From Pseudomonas sp. Z8(2022) (GTDB lineage: Bacteria; Pseudomonadota; Gammaproteobacteria; Pseudomonadales; Pseudomonadaceae): a DNA stretch of 64,000 nucleotides. The DNA lies in the NCBI RefSeq assembly GCF_025837155.1, contig NZ_CP107549.1:1240001-1304000 (forward strand). Reading direction: 5' to 3'. A program made the position numbers and the translations under genes. The notes beneath the pieces are model-generated. The model had not been told where the DNA came from. It did no database searches and saw nothing but the letters and a program-made list of their open reading frames with translations. Below, in pieces: positions 1 to 7,713 of the stretch. How positions within the stretch are numbered: the first letter of the stretch is position 1; the number at the start of each line of letters is the position of its first letter.

Positions 1-157
1 GGCGCTGCAGCGTCTGCAGGCGGCCTTCGAGCGTTTCGCCGGGCACCGGGGAGCGCTGCAGCCGCACTTCGCCTACGGCGCTCTGGATCATGCTGAATAT
101 GCCCTGGCGCATGTGTTGCACCTGTACAACCACCTGAGCCTGATCCGTCCGACCTGA
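1..157 (+). CDS. DUF1569-like protein, C-terminal fragment
   Basis: This is the 3' end of a gene that begins before the window; 51 residues are visible, reading from base 2, and end in TGA. The visible tail contains the segment ALQPHFAYGALDHAEYALAH followed by an HLYNH stretch. That pattern of HFAYG, a Leu-Asp-x-x-Glu-Tyr segment and a His-rich last helix resembles the C-terminus of DUF1569 (DinB-like, four-helix) proteins, which have no defined reaction. The family call rests on recalled similarity of a short tail, so it is tentative. The downstream gene is separated by about 80 bases and looks independently transcribed. Confidence 0.5.
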   Translation, partial: ALQRLQAAFERFAGHRGALQPHFAYGALDHAEYALAHVLHLYNHLSLIRPT

Positions 158-239
158 ACGTCGCGATAATTTTTCTCGAACCTCCTCGGCGCTGGGCGAC
201 TCACTAACTGTGTCACTCACAGAAAAGTCGAGGTCACTC

Positions 240-545
240 ATGAACAACATGAACAAGAAGTTATCTGCACTGCTGTTGAGCGGGATCATGGGCGCGATGG
301 CACTGCCTGCCCTTGCCGAAACCGAATCCGATGGCACCAGCTCTCCGGGGCCGACCATGCCGTCCGCTCCGGGGGAGGCGCCAATGAATCCCGGCGATGA
401 AGGCAACGGCATCCCGCCTGTTCAGGGTCCCAATACCGACGGCAATCCCGGTAGTGATGGCGGTGGCTCGGGCGATGGCACCGGCAGTGGTGCCGGTACT
501 GGCGGCGGCAATGGTTCCGGCTCCGGTTCGGGCGCCGGTAGCTGA
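240..545 (+). CDS. small Gly/Ser-rich exported protein
   Basis: Predicted 101-residue secreted protein of unknown function. The N-terminus (MNNMNKK, a hydrophobic run of about 15 residues, then ALPALAETE) is a standard Sec signal peptide with cleavage after ALA. The mature part is first Pro/Gly/Asp-rich, then about 35 residues built almost only of Gly, Ser, Thr, Asp and Ala (GSG, GTG and GNG units), so it should be disordered. I chose the ATG at 240 because GAGG lies 6 bases upstream; an ATG at 249 and an upstream GTG at 210 are alternatives. No domain is recognised. A GC-rich hairpin follows the gene. Real expression is likely because signal peptide and RBS agree, but a role cannot be given. 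Confidence 0.7.
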   Translation: MNNMNKKLSALLLSGIMGAMALPALAETESDGTSSPGPTMPSAPGEAPMNPGDEGNGIPPVQGPNTDGNPGSDGGGSGDGTGSGAGTGGGNGSGSGSGAGS

Positions 546-582
546 CACGCATAAGGTCGCATTATCGACCGTCATTCAGGGG

Positions 583-610
583 CCCCGCGCGCCTTGTTAA
601 GCACGCGGGG
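583..610 (+). terminator. GC-rich hairpin after the Gly-rich gene
   Basis: Inverted repeat CCCCGCG ... CGCGGGG (583-589 with 604-610), extended on the loop side by partial pairing. No T-run follows, so it may be a weak intrinsic terminator or an mRNA 3'-end hairpin. Confidence 0.4.
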
Positions 611-657
611 CTGCCTGACACTCGGGAGCATTCACAACCTGCCCGAGGAAGCTGTTG

Positions 658-1569
658 ATGAGCGATGCCATCCGTTTCGAAGATCAAGTGGTCATAGTCA
701 CCGGTGCTGGCGGAGGCCTGGGCCGTGCCCATGCGCTGCTGTTCGCCCGCCATGGCGCCAAGGTGGTGGTCAACGATCTGGGCGGCAGTACCCACGGTGA
801 AGGGGCCAACGCCTCGGCCGCCGACAAGGTGGTTGAAGAGATCCGCGCGCTCGGTGGCACCGCAGTGGCCAACCATGATTCGGTTACCGATGGCGACAGG
901 ATCGTACAGACCGCGCTCGACCATTTCGGCCGCATCGACGTGCTGGTCAACAATGCCGGCATCCTGCGCGACAAGAGCTTCCACAAGATGGAAGACGCCG
1001 ACTGGGACCTGGTCTACAAGGTTCACGTCGAAGGCGCCTACAAGACCACGCACGCCGCCTGGCCACATCTGCGCGAGCAGAATTTCGGCCGTGTGATCTT
1101 CACCTCGTCCACCTCCGGTATCTACGGCAACTTTGGCCAGAGCAACTACGGCATGGCCAAGCTCGGTCTTTACGGCCTGACCCGCACCCTGGCCATCGAA
1201 GGCCGCAAGAACAACATTCTGGTCAATGCCATCGCCCCAACGGGCGCCACGCGCATGACCGAAGGCCTGATCCCGCCGCAGGTGTTCGAGCAGCTCAAGC
1301 CCGAGCTGGTCAGCCCGCTGGTGGTGTACCTCGGCAGCGCGGCCTGCCAGGACACTGGTGGCCTGTTCGAGGTTGGAGGTGGCTGGGTCGGCAAGGTGCG
1401 CTGGGAACGTAGCCTGGGCGCCGGTTTCGATCCCAGGGCCGGTTTCAGCCCCGAAGACGTAGCTGCCCAGTGGCAGCGCATCTGTGACTTCGAAGGTGCA
1501 GCGCATCCGGCGGATAACGTCGAGGCGCTCAAGGAGATGATGGCGAACCTGCAGAAATACGCGCTCTGA
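658..1569 (+). CDS. SDR family dehydrogenase (3-hydroxyacyl-CoA dehydrogenase-like)
   Basis: NAD(P)-dependent short-chain dehydrogenase/reductase of 303 residues, cytoplasmic. The cofactor motif TGAGGGLG is at residues 15-22, NNAG follows near residue 97, and the catalytic pair YxxxK is Tyr164/Lys168 (SNYGMAK). The N-terminal style (VVIVTGAGGGLGRAHALLFA, then VVNDLGG) is typical of the dehydrogenase module of peroxisomal multifunctional enzyme 2, which oxidises 3-hydroxyacyl-CoA, so a beta-oxidation role is a reasonable inference, but the substrate is not shown. The ATG at 658 has GAGGAAG upstream; a TTG directly before it is less likely. The gene is monocistronic and ends in a strong terminator. 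Confidence 0.85.
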   Translation: MSDAIRFEDQVVIVTGAGGGLGRAHALLFARHGAKVVVNDLGGSTHGEGANASAADKVVEEIRALGGTAVANHDSVTDGDRIVQTALDHFGRIDVLVNNAGILRDKSFHKMEDADWDLVYKVHVEGAYKTTHAAWPHLREQNFGRVIFTSSTSGIYGNFGQSNYGMAKLGLYGLTRTLAIEGRKNNILVNAIAPTGATRMTEGLIPPQVFEQLKPELVSPLVVYLGSAACQDTGGLFEVGGGWVGKVRWERSLGAGFDPRAGFSPEDVAAQWQRICDFEGAAHPADNVEALKEMMANLQKYAL

Positions 1570-1583
1570 GCGGTAAGCAGGTA

Positions 1584-1613
1584 AAAAAGGCCGACAGCGA
1601 TGTCGGCCTTTTT
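1584..1613 (+). terminator. rho-independent terminator
   Basis: Perfect stem AAGGCCGACA / TGTCGGCCTT with GCGA loop, flanked by A5 and T5, directly after the SDR gene. Confidence 0.9.
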
Positions 1614-1769
1614 CGTTGGCAGGCGGCATTTCTGACGCGCGATCGGCGAGGTGACGGACAAGCTAGACTCTGGTCTCGGGCCGCCCCCGGCAGTAGTACC
1701 CGGCTGTTACCTGTCGGAATGAACAGCGGCGAATAATGAGTTCGTTCCACCTACCTTCAGGAGACGATC

Positions 1770-2351
1770 ATGGCTGCCAAGAAGATTCTCATGCTGGTCG
1801 GCGACTACGCCGAGGACTACGAAACCATGGTGCCGTTCCAGGCACTGCAGATGGTCGGCCACACCGTGCACGCAGTCTGTCCGGACAAGGTCGCCGGGCA
1901 GACGGTGCGCACCGCCATCCACGATTTCGAGGGCGATCAGACCTACAGCGAGAAGCCGGGTCACAACTTCGCGCTCAACTTCGACTTCGCCAAGGTACGT
2001 GCAGAGGACTATGACGCGCTGGTGGTTCCCGGTGGCCGTGCGCCGGAGTACCTGCGTCTGAATGGCGAAGTCGTGGCGCTGGTGAAGGCTTTCGCCGCAG
2101 CCGACAAACCCATTGCCGCCGTCTGCCACGGTGCCCAGCTGCTGGCGGCCGCCGGTGTGCTGGAAGGCCGCGAATGCAGTGCCTATCCTGCCTGTGGGCC
2201 GGAAGTGACGTTGGCCGGTGGCAAGTACGTGGACATTGCGGTGGATCAGGCACACGTGCAGGGCAAGCTGGTCACCGCGCCGGCCTGGCCTGCGCATCCG
2301 GCCTGGCTGGCAGCGTTTCTCCAGGTACTCGGCACGGAAATTCGCCTGTAA
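1770..2351 (+). CDS. DJ-1/PfpI family protein
   Basis: 193-residue cytoplasmic protein of the DJ-1/PfpI superfamily (class I glutamine amidotransferase-like fold). The nucleophile elbow [10 protein letters not shown] carries Cys119-His120, and [11 protein letters not shown] near residues 88-98 is the conserved segment preceding it. Relatives include deglycases/glyoxalases, proteases and chaperone-like stress proteins; which activity applies cannot be read from the sequence. The start has AGGAGA seven bases upstream. It stands alone, followed by a REP-like inverted repeat. Confidence 0.85.
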   Translation: MAAKKILMLVGDYAEDYETMVPFQALQMVGHTVHAVCPDKVAGQTVRTAIHDFEGDQTYSEKPGHNFALNFDFAKVRAEDYDALVVPGGRAPEYLRLNGEVVALVKAFAAADKPIAAVCHGAQLLAAAGVLEGRECSAYPACGPEVTLAGGKYVDIAVDQAHVQGKLVTAPAWPAHPAWLAAFLQVLGTEIRL

Positions 2352-2358
2352 CCGACGT

Positions 2359-2409
2359 GGCCCGGATGCCATCCGTAGGCGCATCATTTTACCCGGCTGC
2401 ATCCGGGCT
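2359..2409. repeat. REP-like inverted repeat
   Basis: GCCCGGATGCCATCCG and the near-complementary CGGCTGCATCCGGGC flank an 18-base spacer, able to form a long stem-loop between two convergent-in-direction genes. The GCATCCGGGCT core recurs near 42727, which supports a dispersed REP family. Confidence 0.5.
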
Positions 2410-2435
2410 GCGACGCTCATGAGGAGACCAAGCCG

Positions 2436-2738
2436 ATGTGCGAACTGTATGTGAAGGCCGACCCCATTCTGTATGAGTCGCGCTCGCGTTCATTGCGTAT
2501 CCGCGGTGTGGTGACCACGCTGCGTCTGGAGAACCAGTTCTGGGACATCCTGCGCGAGATCGCCGAAGTCGACGGCATGACCACCAACCAGCTGATCGCC
2601 AAGCTGTACGAGGAGGTCATGGATTTTCGCGGCGAAGTGGTCAATTTCGCCTCGTTCCTGCGCGTCAGCTGCACCCGCTACCTGGCACAGAAGGCCGGGC
2701 GCCAGGCGCCGCTGCGGGTGGTCGGTGCAGGCGGCTGA
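2436..2738 (+). CDS. ribbon-helix-helix domain protein
   Basis: 100-residue protein. Residues about 21-75 (RSLRIRGVVTTLRLENQFW ... IAEVDGMTTNQLIAKLYEE) match the ribbon-helix-helix family often annotated RHH_4: an RGV..TLRLE beta strand followed by two helices with the turn DGMTTNQL. Such proteins bind DNA as dimers; its operator and targets are unknown. The C-terminus is basic (QKAGRQAPLR). The ATG start has AGGAG upstream with a somewhat long spacing. It ends one base from the stop of an opposing small ORF. Confidence 0.75.
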   Translation: MCELYVKADPILYESRSRSLRIRGVVTTLRLENQFWDILREIAEVDGMTTNQLIAKLYEEVMDFRGEVVNFASFLRVSCTRYLAQKAGRQAPLRVVGAGG

Positions 2739-2739
2739 G

Positions 2740-2838
2740 TTACTGGTACATCCAGAAATTCGGGTGTTCCTGTGCGCTCGGCGCGGCTGCTTGCTGGGTC
2801 GGGCGGGCTGGCTGAAAGATGCGCTTGATCAGGCTCAT
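2740..2838 (-). CDS. small ORF, 32 residues, unknown function
   Basis: A short reading frame that begins ATG, preceded by AGGAG with an 8-base spacing, and encodes 32 residues: a basic amphipathic start (MSLIKRIFQPARP), an Ala/Gln/Pro linker and an aromatic end (HPNFWMYQ). A clean RBS, its own AT-rich upstream region at about 2850-2950 and its tight tail-to-tail fit with the ribbon-helix-helix gene make translation plausible. No family is recognised. It is below usual annotation length limits, and chance cannot be excluded from one sequence. Confidence 0.5.
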   Translation of the reverse strand: MSLIKRIFQPARPTQQAAAPSAQEHPNFWMYQ

Positions 2839-2999
2839 GCGAGGTACTCCTGTAAAGGTGAGTGACAGGCGTGCATGATCGAAGAAGCGATTCGATTGAT
2901 AAAGCGGATTGCTTCTATCTTTGCAATCGAGTAAGTCTATTGTTGTTGCTGGGGACGCTCATATTGCGCCCCGGAGCGCCCGCGTGCAGAGGGAGGCGT

Positions 3000-3398
3000 T
3001 CAGCCTACCTGCGCAACCCAGTCGTTGAGGTTGTAATAGTTGCTGATGCGCGCGACCTTGCCGTCCTTGATCTCGAAGAAGGCGCCGGCCGGCAGTACGT
3101 AGGTCTGGCCGTTGGCCGGTGGCAGGCCTTCGTCGTCGGCCAGGTACTCGCCACGTACCACGAATTCGGCGGCGGCGCGGGTGCCTTCGGCGCTCTGCAT
3201 GATCACGATGTCGGTCAGACGCTCGCGGTAGCAGCGGTTCATCTTGTCCATGAAGGCGGCGAAGGTGACCTTGCCGACCTGGCGTTCGCCCTGGTTGATG
3301 TCGTGCACCACGTCCTCGGTCAGCAGGTCGAGGAAGGCGGGCATGTCGCCGGCGTTGAACGCGGCGTAGTAGGCCTGAACCAGTTCGGTGGCGGTCAT
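3000..3398 (-). CDS. NTF2-like / ketosteroid isomerase-related protein
   Basis: 132-residue protein with the cystatin-like alpha+beta cone fold of the SnoaL/NTF2 superfamily. The start TELVQAYYAAFNAGDMPAFLDLLTEDVVHD is the characteristic helix pair plus first strand; AGAFFEIKDGKVARISNYYNL is the usual final strand with the YYNL motif. It matches the small family annotated as ketosteroid isomerase-related. Members are isomerases, cyclases or non-catalytic binding proteins, so the reaction is open. It is divergent from the GNAT/hydrolase/ATPase operon with about 110 bases between the start codons, which suggests joint regulation. Confidence 0.8.
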   Translation of the reverse strand: MTATELVQAYYAAFNAGDMPAFLDLLTEDVVHDINQGERQVGKVTFAAFMDKMNRCYRERLTDIVIMQSAEGTRAAAEFVVRGEYLADDEGLPPANGQTYVLPAGAFFEIKDGKVARISNYYNLNDWVAQVG

Positions 3399-3510
3399 GG
3401 CTAAGTTCCTTTCGTAGCGTGGTTAGTGGTGGGTTGGCGCGCATGATAAGTTCGCGCTTTCGTGCCGGCATAGCCGCCGGCGTCACCCTGCTGCTGGCGA
3501 GCGACTCCAG

Positions 3511-4098
3511 ATGGACATCGAATTGCTCCGGGGGCCACAGATAGCGCCCTACATCGAAGACCTGGCGCACCTGCGGATAATGGTCTTCCGCGAGTTTCCC
3601 TACCTCTACGACGGCAGCCTCGACTACGAGGCCGAGTACCTCGACACCTATGTGCGCAGCGCCGATAGCCTGTGCGTGCTGGTGCGTGACCAGGGGCGTG
3701 TGGTCGGCGCCTCCACGGCGCTGCCGCTGGCTGACGAAACCGCGGAATTCCAGCAGCCGTTCCTTGCGGCGGGCTGGGATGCTGCGCGGATTTTCTACTG
3801 CGCCGAATCGGTGGTGTTGCCGGACTGGCGCGGGCGTGGTCTGGGCGTGCGCTTCTTCGCCGAGCGTGAGGCGCATGCGCGTAAACTGGGCCGTTTCGAC
3901 TGGTGCGCCTTCTGCGCCGTGCGGCGCCCCGCCGATCACCCGCGTCGGCCCGCCGACTATCAGCCACTGGACGCCTTCTGGGCACGCCGCGGCTATCGCC
4001 ATCATCCCGAATTGCACACCCAGTACCACTGGCGCGACCTGGACGAAGCCGAGGAATCGGCCAAACCCATGTCGTTCTGGCTCAAGGAACTCACCTGA
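3511..4098 (+). CDS. GNAT family N-acetyltransferase
   Basis: 195-residue acetyltransferase. The acetyl-CoA-binding motif A is in AESVVLPDWRGRGLGVRFF (about residues 99-117), with the R-x-x-G-x-G core RGRGLG. The N-terminal part contains an R-IMVFREFPYLYDG stretch typical of a Pseudomonas GNAT subgroup found beside carbon-nitrogen hydrolases. The acceptor amine is unknown. The last base of its TGA is the first base of the next gene's ATG, so the two are translationally coupled. It is the first gene of a three-gene overlapping operon. Confidence 0.85.
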   Translation: MDIELLRGPQIAPYIEDLAHLRIMVFREFPYLYDGSLDYEAEYLDTYVRSADSLCVLVRDQGRVVGASTALPLADETAEFQQPFLAAGWDAARIFYCAESVVLPDWRGRGLGVRFFAEREAHARKLGRFDWCAFCAVRRPADHPRRPADYQPLDAFWARRGYRHHPELHTQYHWRDLDEAEESAKPMSFWLKELT

Positions 4099-4982
4099 TG
4101 ATCAAGGTTGCCGCCTGCCAATATCACATCGATCTGCTGACCAGCTGGGAAGCCTACGCCGGGCACCTGACCACGCTGTGCGAGGACGCGGCCGGGCAGG
4201 GCGCCGAGCTGCTACTGCTGCCGGAGTACGCTGGCCTGGTGCTCACTGGGCAATTGCCGGAATCCGAGCGCAGCGATCTGCACGGTTCAATTGCCGGGAT
4301 CCAGGCGCTGCTGCCGCGCTGGCTGAAACTGTGCGAGGGCCTGGCGCGGCGGCTGAAGATCCATCTGCAACCCGGTTCGGTGGCCGTGCTGGATGATGAC
4401 GGCGTTTACCGCAACCGTGCCTGGCTGTTCGGCCCGGACGGCTGCCTGGGCAGCCAGGACAAACTGATGATGACCCGTTTCGAGCTGGAGCAATGGCAGA
4501 TCGCCGCTGGCAGCGGGCTCAAGGCGTTCGACACGGCGTTGGGCAGGCTGGGCATCCTTATCTGCTACGACAACGAATTCCCGCTGCTGGCGCGCACCCT
4601 GGCCGAGGCTGGCGTCGATCTGATCCTGGCCCCCAGTTGCACCGATACCGAAGCGGGGTTCTATCGCGTGCGCATCGGTGCCCAGGCGCGCGCCCTGGAA
4701 AACCAGATCGCCGTGCTGCAGTCGCCCACGGTCGGCCTGGCACCCTGGTCGCCGGCGCTGGACGAAAATATCGGCCGCGCCGCGCTGTACGTGCCGTCGG
4801 ACTACGGCATGCCGGCCAATGGCGTGATCGCCGAAAGCGAGGAGCTGTGCCCCGCGCGCAGTCACTGGCTGATCGCCGAGCTGGATCTGGCCGAGGTACG
4901 CCGTGTGCGCCAGCAGGGTCAGGTATTCACCCGGCGCGACTGGCCCCGGCAGTTCGAAGACGGCCGGCTGGTGTTGCGATGA
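4098..4982 (+). CDS. carbon-nitrogen hydrolase (nitrilase superfamily)
   Basis: 294-residue amidase/nitrilase-superfamily enzyme hydrolysing a non-peptide C-N bond. The catalytic triad is visible: Glu43 in LLPEYAG, Lys122 in DKLMMTRFE and Cys156 in LICYDNEFP. Start and stop both overlap neighbours (ATG shares a base with the GNAT stop; its TGA overlaps the next ATG in ATGA), so the three proteins are probably made together. The obvious guess is that the GNAT forms, or the hydrolase removes, an amide on a common small molecule, but no substrate can be named. Confidence 0.9.
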   Translation: MIKVAACQYHIDLLTSWEAYAGHLTTLCEDAAGQGAELLLLPEYAGLVLTGQLPESERSDLHGSIAGIQALLPRWLKLCEGLARRLKIHLQPGSVAVLDDDGVYRNRAWLFGPDGCLGSQDKLMMTRFELEQWQIAAGSGLKAFDTALGRLGILICYDNEFPLLARTLAEAGVDLILAPSCTDTEAGFYRVRIGAQARALENQIAVLQSPTVGLAPWSPALDENIGRAALYVPSDYGMPANGVIAESEELCPARSHWLIAELDLAEVRRVRQQGQVFTRRDWPRQFEDGRLVLR

Positions 4983-6094
4983 ACGCCCCGCAGACGCCGG
5001 ATTCGCCGCTGCTTGCCTACGAACGGGCGCTGGCAGGCGGTTTTGTCGCCGATGCCGCGCAGCGCCGTGCCGTAGAAGCGCTGCAGCACTGCCATGAAGC
5101 CGTGCACCGTGGTGAGCAGACTCCTGGCGTGTACCTCTGGGGACCGGTCGGGCGTGGCAAGACCTGGCTGATGGACAGCTTCTACAACAGCCTGCGTGTG
5201 CCGGCGCGTCGGCAGCATTTTCATCACTTCATGCAATGGGTGCATCGCCGCCAGTTTCAGCTCACCGGCAACGCCGATCCGCTGCGTCTGCTGGCTGAGG
5301 AGCTGGGGCGAGAGGTGCGCGTGCTGTGTTTCGACGAGCTGTTCGTCAGCGACATCGGCGACGCCATGCTGCTTGGCCGCCTGCTCAGCCTGGTGGTGGC
5401 GCAGGGCGTGGTGCTGGTGGCCACCTCCAACCAGCCGCCGGATCAGCTCTATGCCGATGGCTACAACCGTGAGCGCTTCCTGCCTGCCATCGCCGCGCTC
5501 AAGGCGCACATGCGGGTGGTGACCGTGGACGGTGAACAGGACCATCGTCTGCATCCGGGCGCGCAGGTCCGGCGCTATTGGGTACAGCAGCCGCAGGTGC
5601 TGGCTGAGCAGTTCGCCCGTTTGAGCGAGAGGCAGGTCATCAGTCGCGAGCCTGTGGAACTCAGCCATCGCCGTATCGATGCCCTGGGGCATAGCCCGGC
5701 GGCGCTGTGGTGCCGCTTCCGCGATCTGTGCGAACAGCCGCTGGCCGCAGCCGATTTCATCGAACTGTGTGAGCGTTTTCCCGCCATTCTGCTCGCCGAA
5801 GTGCCGCGCCTGGGCGGCGAGCAGCGTGAGGGGCGCATCGCCCGAGGCACCGAGGACGGTGCCGAGCGGGTCGATGCAGGGGATCGGCAACTGCCGGCGT
5901 TGTCGCGTAATGACGATGCGGTACGCCGCTTCATCGCCTTGGTCGACGAGTGCTACGACCGCCGTGTGCCGCTGTACATCGAGGCCGAGGTGGCGCTGGA
6001 GGAGCTGTACACCCAGGGTTATCTCGACTTTGCCTTCCGCCGCACGCTGAGCCGTTTGCACGAGATGCAGCTGGAGCGCTTCGGGGCAAGCTGA
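4979..6094 (+). CDS. zapE: ZapE/AFG1-like AAA ATPase
   Basis: 371-residue P-loop ATPase of the ZapE/LACE1/AFG1 family. Walker A GPVGRGKT is at residues 55-62, followed by the family signature FHHFMQWVH, and Walker B lies in VLCFDELFVSD near residues 117-125; a sensor-1-like VATSNQPP and the DGYNRERFLPAI motif follow. E. coli ZapE acts at the division septum under stress. This copy is the last gene of a GNAT / nitrilase operon rather than in a division context, so it may be a paralogue with another role; a second zapE elsewhere would be expected. Confidence 0.85.
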   Translation: MNAPQTPDSPLLAYERALAGGFVADAAQRRAVEALQHCHEAVHRGEQTPGVYLWGPVGRGKTWLMDSFYNSLRVPARRQHFHHFMQWVHRRQFQLTGNADPLRLLAEELGREVRVLCFDELFVSDIGDAMLLGRLLSLVVAQGVVLVATSNQPPDQLYADGYNRERFLPAIAALKAHMRVVTVDGEQDHRLHPGAQVRRYWVQQPQVLAEQFARLSERQVISREPVELSHRRIDALGHSPAALWCRFRDLCEQPLAAADFIELCERFPAILLAEVPRLGGEQREGRIARGTEDGAERVDAGDRQLPALSRNDDAVRRFIALVDECYDRRVPLYIEAEVALEELYTQGYLDFAFRRTLSRLHEMQLERFGAS

Positions 6095-6095
6095 T

Positions 6096-6644
6096 TCAGC
6101 CGGCCAGGTACTGCTCCGTGGACACCACACTCGCATAGGCGAAGGCCAGTGCGGCCATATAGGCGGCGTGAACCTGAGCAGCCGCAATCGATTGCCCTTC
6201 GAATTCCTGGTCACGCGTTGCGCAGGCATCGTGGATCACCGTGGTGGCGTAGCCGAAGTCGCTGCTGGCACGTGCTGCAGCGTCGATACACATATGACTC
6301 ATGGCGCCAACCAGGGTGATCTGCTCGATGCCGGCGGCGTCCAGCTGAGCCTTGAGGTCGGTGCCGAGGAAGGCGTTGACCCGATGCTTGAGCACCACCA
6401 CTTCGCTCGCCAGGGGCTGCACCTGCGGATGGATGTTCGCACCAGCGCTGCCGGGGACGAAGAAGGGCGCGTCGGCGCTTTCGAATTCATGGCGTACATG
6501 GATCACCTTATCGTCCGCCTGGCGTGCTGCCGCCAGCACGCGGGCGGCGTTGGCGGTTGCTCCTTCCATGCCTTCGAGCGACCACTTGCCGCCGGCGAAA
6601 TAGTCGTTCTGGATGTCGATCAGGATCAGGGCGCGCTTGCTCAT
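6096..6644 (-). CDS. isochorismatase-family cysteine hydrolase
   Basis: 182-residue cysteine hydrolase with the triad Asp10 (LILIDIQNDYF), Lys86 (VVLKHRVNAF) and Cys119 (GAMSHMCIDAAARA), plus the cis-peptide-type sequence before the cysteine. Family members hydrolyse isochorismate, nicotinamide or other amides; the QNDYF.GG.W start is the nicotinamidase-like subgroup, but the zinc-site histidines of PncA are not clearly present. It is divergent from a GlxA-type regulator 94 bases away, and such regulators often control the neighbouring hydrolase. It abuts the ZapE-like gene tail to tail. Confidence 0.85.
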   Translation of the reverse strand: MSKRALILIDIQNDYFAGGKWSLEGMEGATANAARVLAAARQADDKVIHVRHEFESADAPFFVPGSAGANIHPQVQPLASEVVVLKHRVNAFLGTDLKAQLDAAGIEQITLVGAMSHMCIDAAARASSDFGYATTVIHDACATRDQEFEGQSIAAAQVHAAYMAALAFAYASVVSTEQYLAG

Positions 6645-6738
6645 GGTTGTCTCCGTGGGATGATGTGCGGCAAACCTTATCGCTCTGGCGAGCCTGCGAG
6701 GATGGGCGCGGCCGACAATCTGCGGGGAAAAACTGACA

Positions 6739-7713
6739 ATGAGCGAACGCTGTCTGGAGATCGGCCTGTTGCTCTATCCCGGTGCCCAGCTGGCAGCGGT
6801 GTATGGCCTGGGCGATCTGTTCGCGGTGGCCAACCGCATGGCCACCGGGGAGGGGCGTGAGGGGCTGCCTCGGCTGCGGGTCAGTCACTGGCAGGCCGAT
6901 GAAACAGGACAGCTTCAGCGCATGTTCGACAGCCTGCCGCAGGCCGAGGGTGCGCCGCAGGTGGTGATCTTGCCGCCCTGTCTGGACGATGCTGCCGAGC
7001 AGCCGCTCGCTGCCGTGTACCGTGACTGGCTGCGTGCACAGCACGGCGCCGGCGTGCTGCTGGCTTCGGTCTGTGCCGGCGCCTTTGCACTGGCCGAGTC
7101 CGGTTTGCTCGATGGGCGCACGGTGACCACCCACTGGGCACTGGCAGCGCAGATGGCGGCGCGTTTTCCGCAGGTGCAGGTATTGCCCGAACGCATGGTG
7201 ATCGATGACGGTGACCTGATCACCGCCGGTGGTCTGATGGCCTGGACCGATCTAGGTCTGGCCATTGTTACTCGCCTGCTGGGGCCCACCATAGCTGCCG
7301 AGACCGCGCGCTTTCTGGTGGTGGACCTGAACCGCGAATCGCAGCGCCATTTCAGCAGCTTCGCGCCCAGCCTCGATCATGGCGATGCCGCAGTACTCGC
7401 CGTGCAGCGCTGGTTGCAGGGGGAGGAGGGCGCTGAGGCGAGCCTGGCCGATATGGCCGCGCGTGCCGGGCTGGGAGAGCGCACCTTTCTGCGTCGCTTT
7501 CGCGCCGCCACCGGGCTAAAACCCACCGAGTACTGCCAACAGCTACGCGTGAGCAAGGCGCGCGAAATGCTTGAGTTCACCCGCCAGAGCATCGACCAGG
7601 TGGCCTGGCAGGTGGGGTATCGCGACAGTGGCGCGTTTCGCAAGGTCTTCACTCGCCTGGTGGGCCTGTCTCCTGGCGATTACCGGCGGCGTTTCGGCAC
7701 CACCTCGCGTTAG
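6739..7713 (+). CDS. GlxA-type AraC/DJ-1 transcriptional regulator
   Basis: 324-residue regulator with an N-terminal DJ-1/PfpI-like sensor domain (about residues 1-190; nucleophile-elbow cysteine in SVCAGAFALAESGLL and the conserved TVTTHW motif) and a C-terminal AraC double helix-turn-helix (about residues 220-320; LADMAARAGLGERTFLRRF and the second helix ending VGYRDSGAFRKVF). This architecture is that of GlxA, GbdR and CdhR; the sensor binds rather than hydrolyses a metabolite. Divergent from the isochorismatase-like hydrolase, which is the likeliest target. Its last four bases overlap the end of the opposing DUF1028 gene. Confidence 0.88.
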   Translation: MSERCLEIGLLLYPGAQLAAVYGLGDLFAVANRMATGEGREGLPRLRVSHWQADETGQLQRMFDSLPQAEGAPQVVILPPCLDDAAEQPLAAVYRDWLRAQHGAGVLLASVCAGAFALAESGLLDGRTVTTHWALAAQMAARFPQVQVLPERMVIDDGDLITAGGLMAWTDLGLAIVTRLLGPTIAAETARFLVVDLNRESQRHFSSFAPSLDHGDAAVLAVQRWLQGEEGAEASLADMAARAGLGERTFLRRFRAATGLKPTEYCQQLRVSKAREMLEFTRQSIDQVAWQVGYRDSGAFRKVFTRLVGLSPGDYRRRFGTTSR

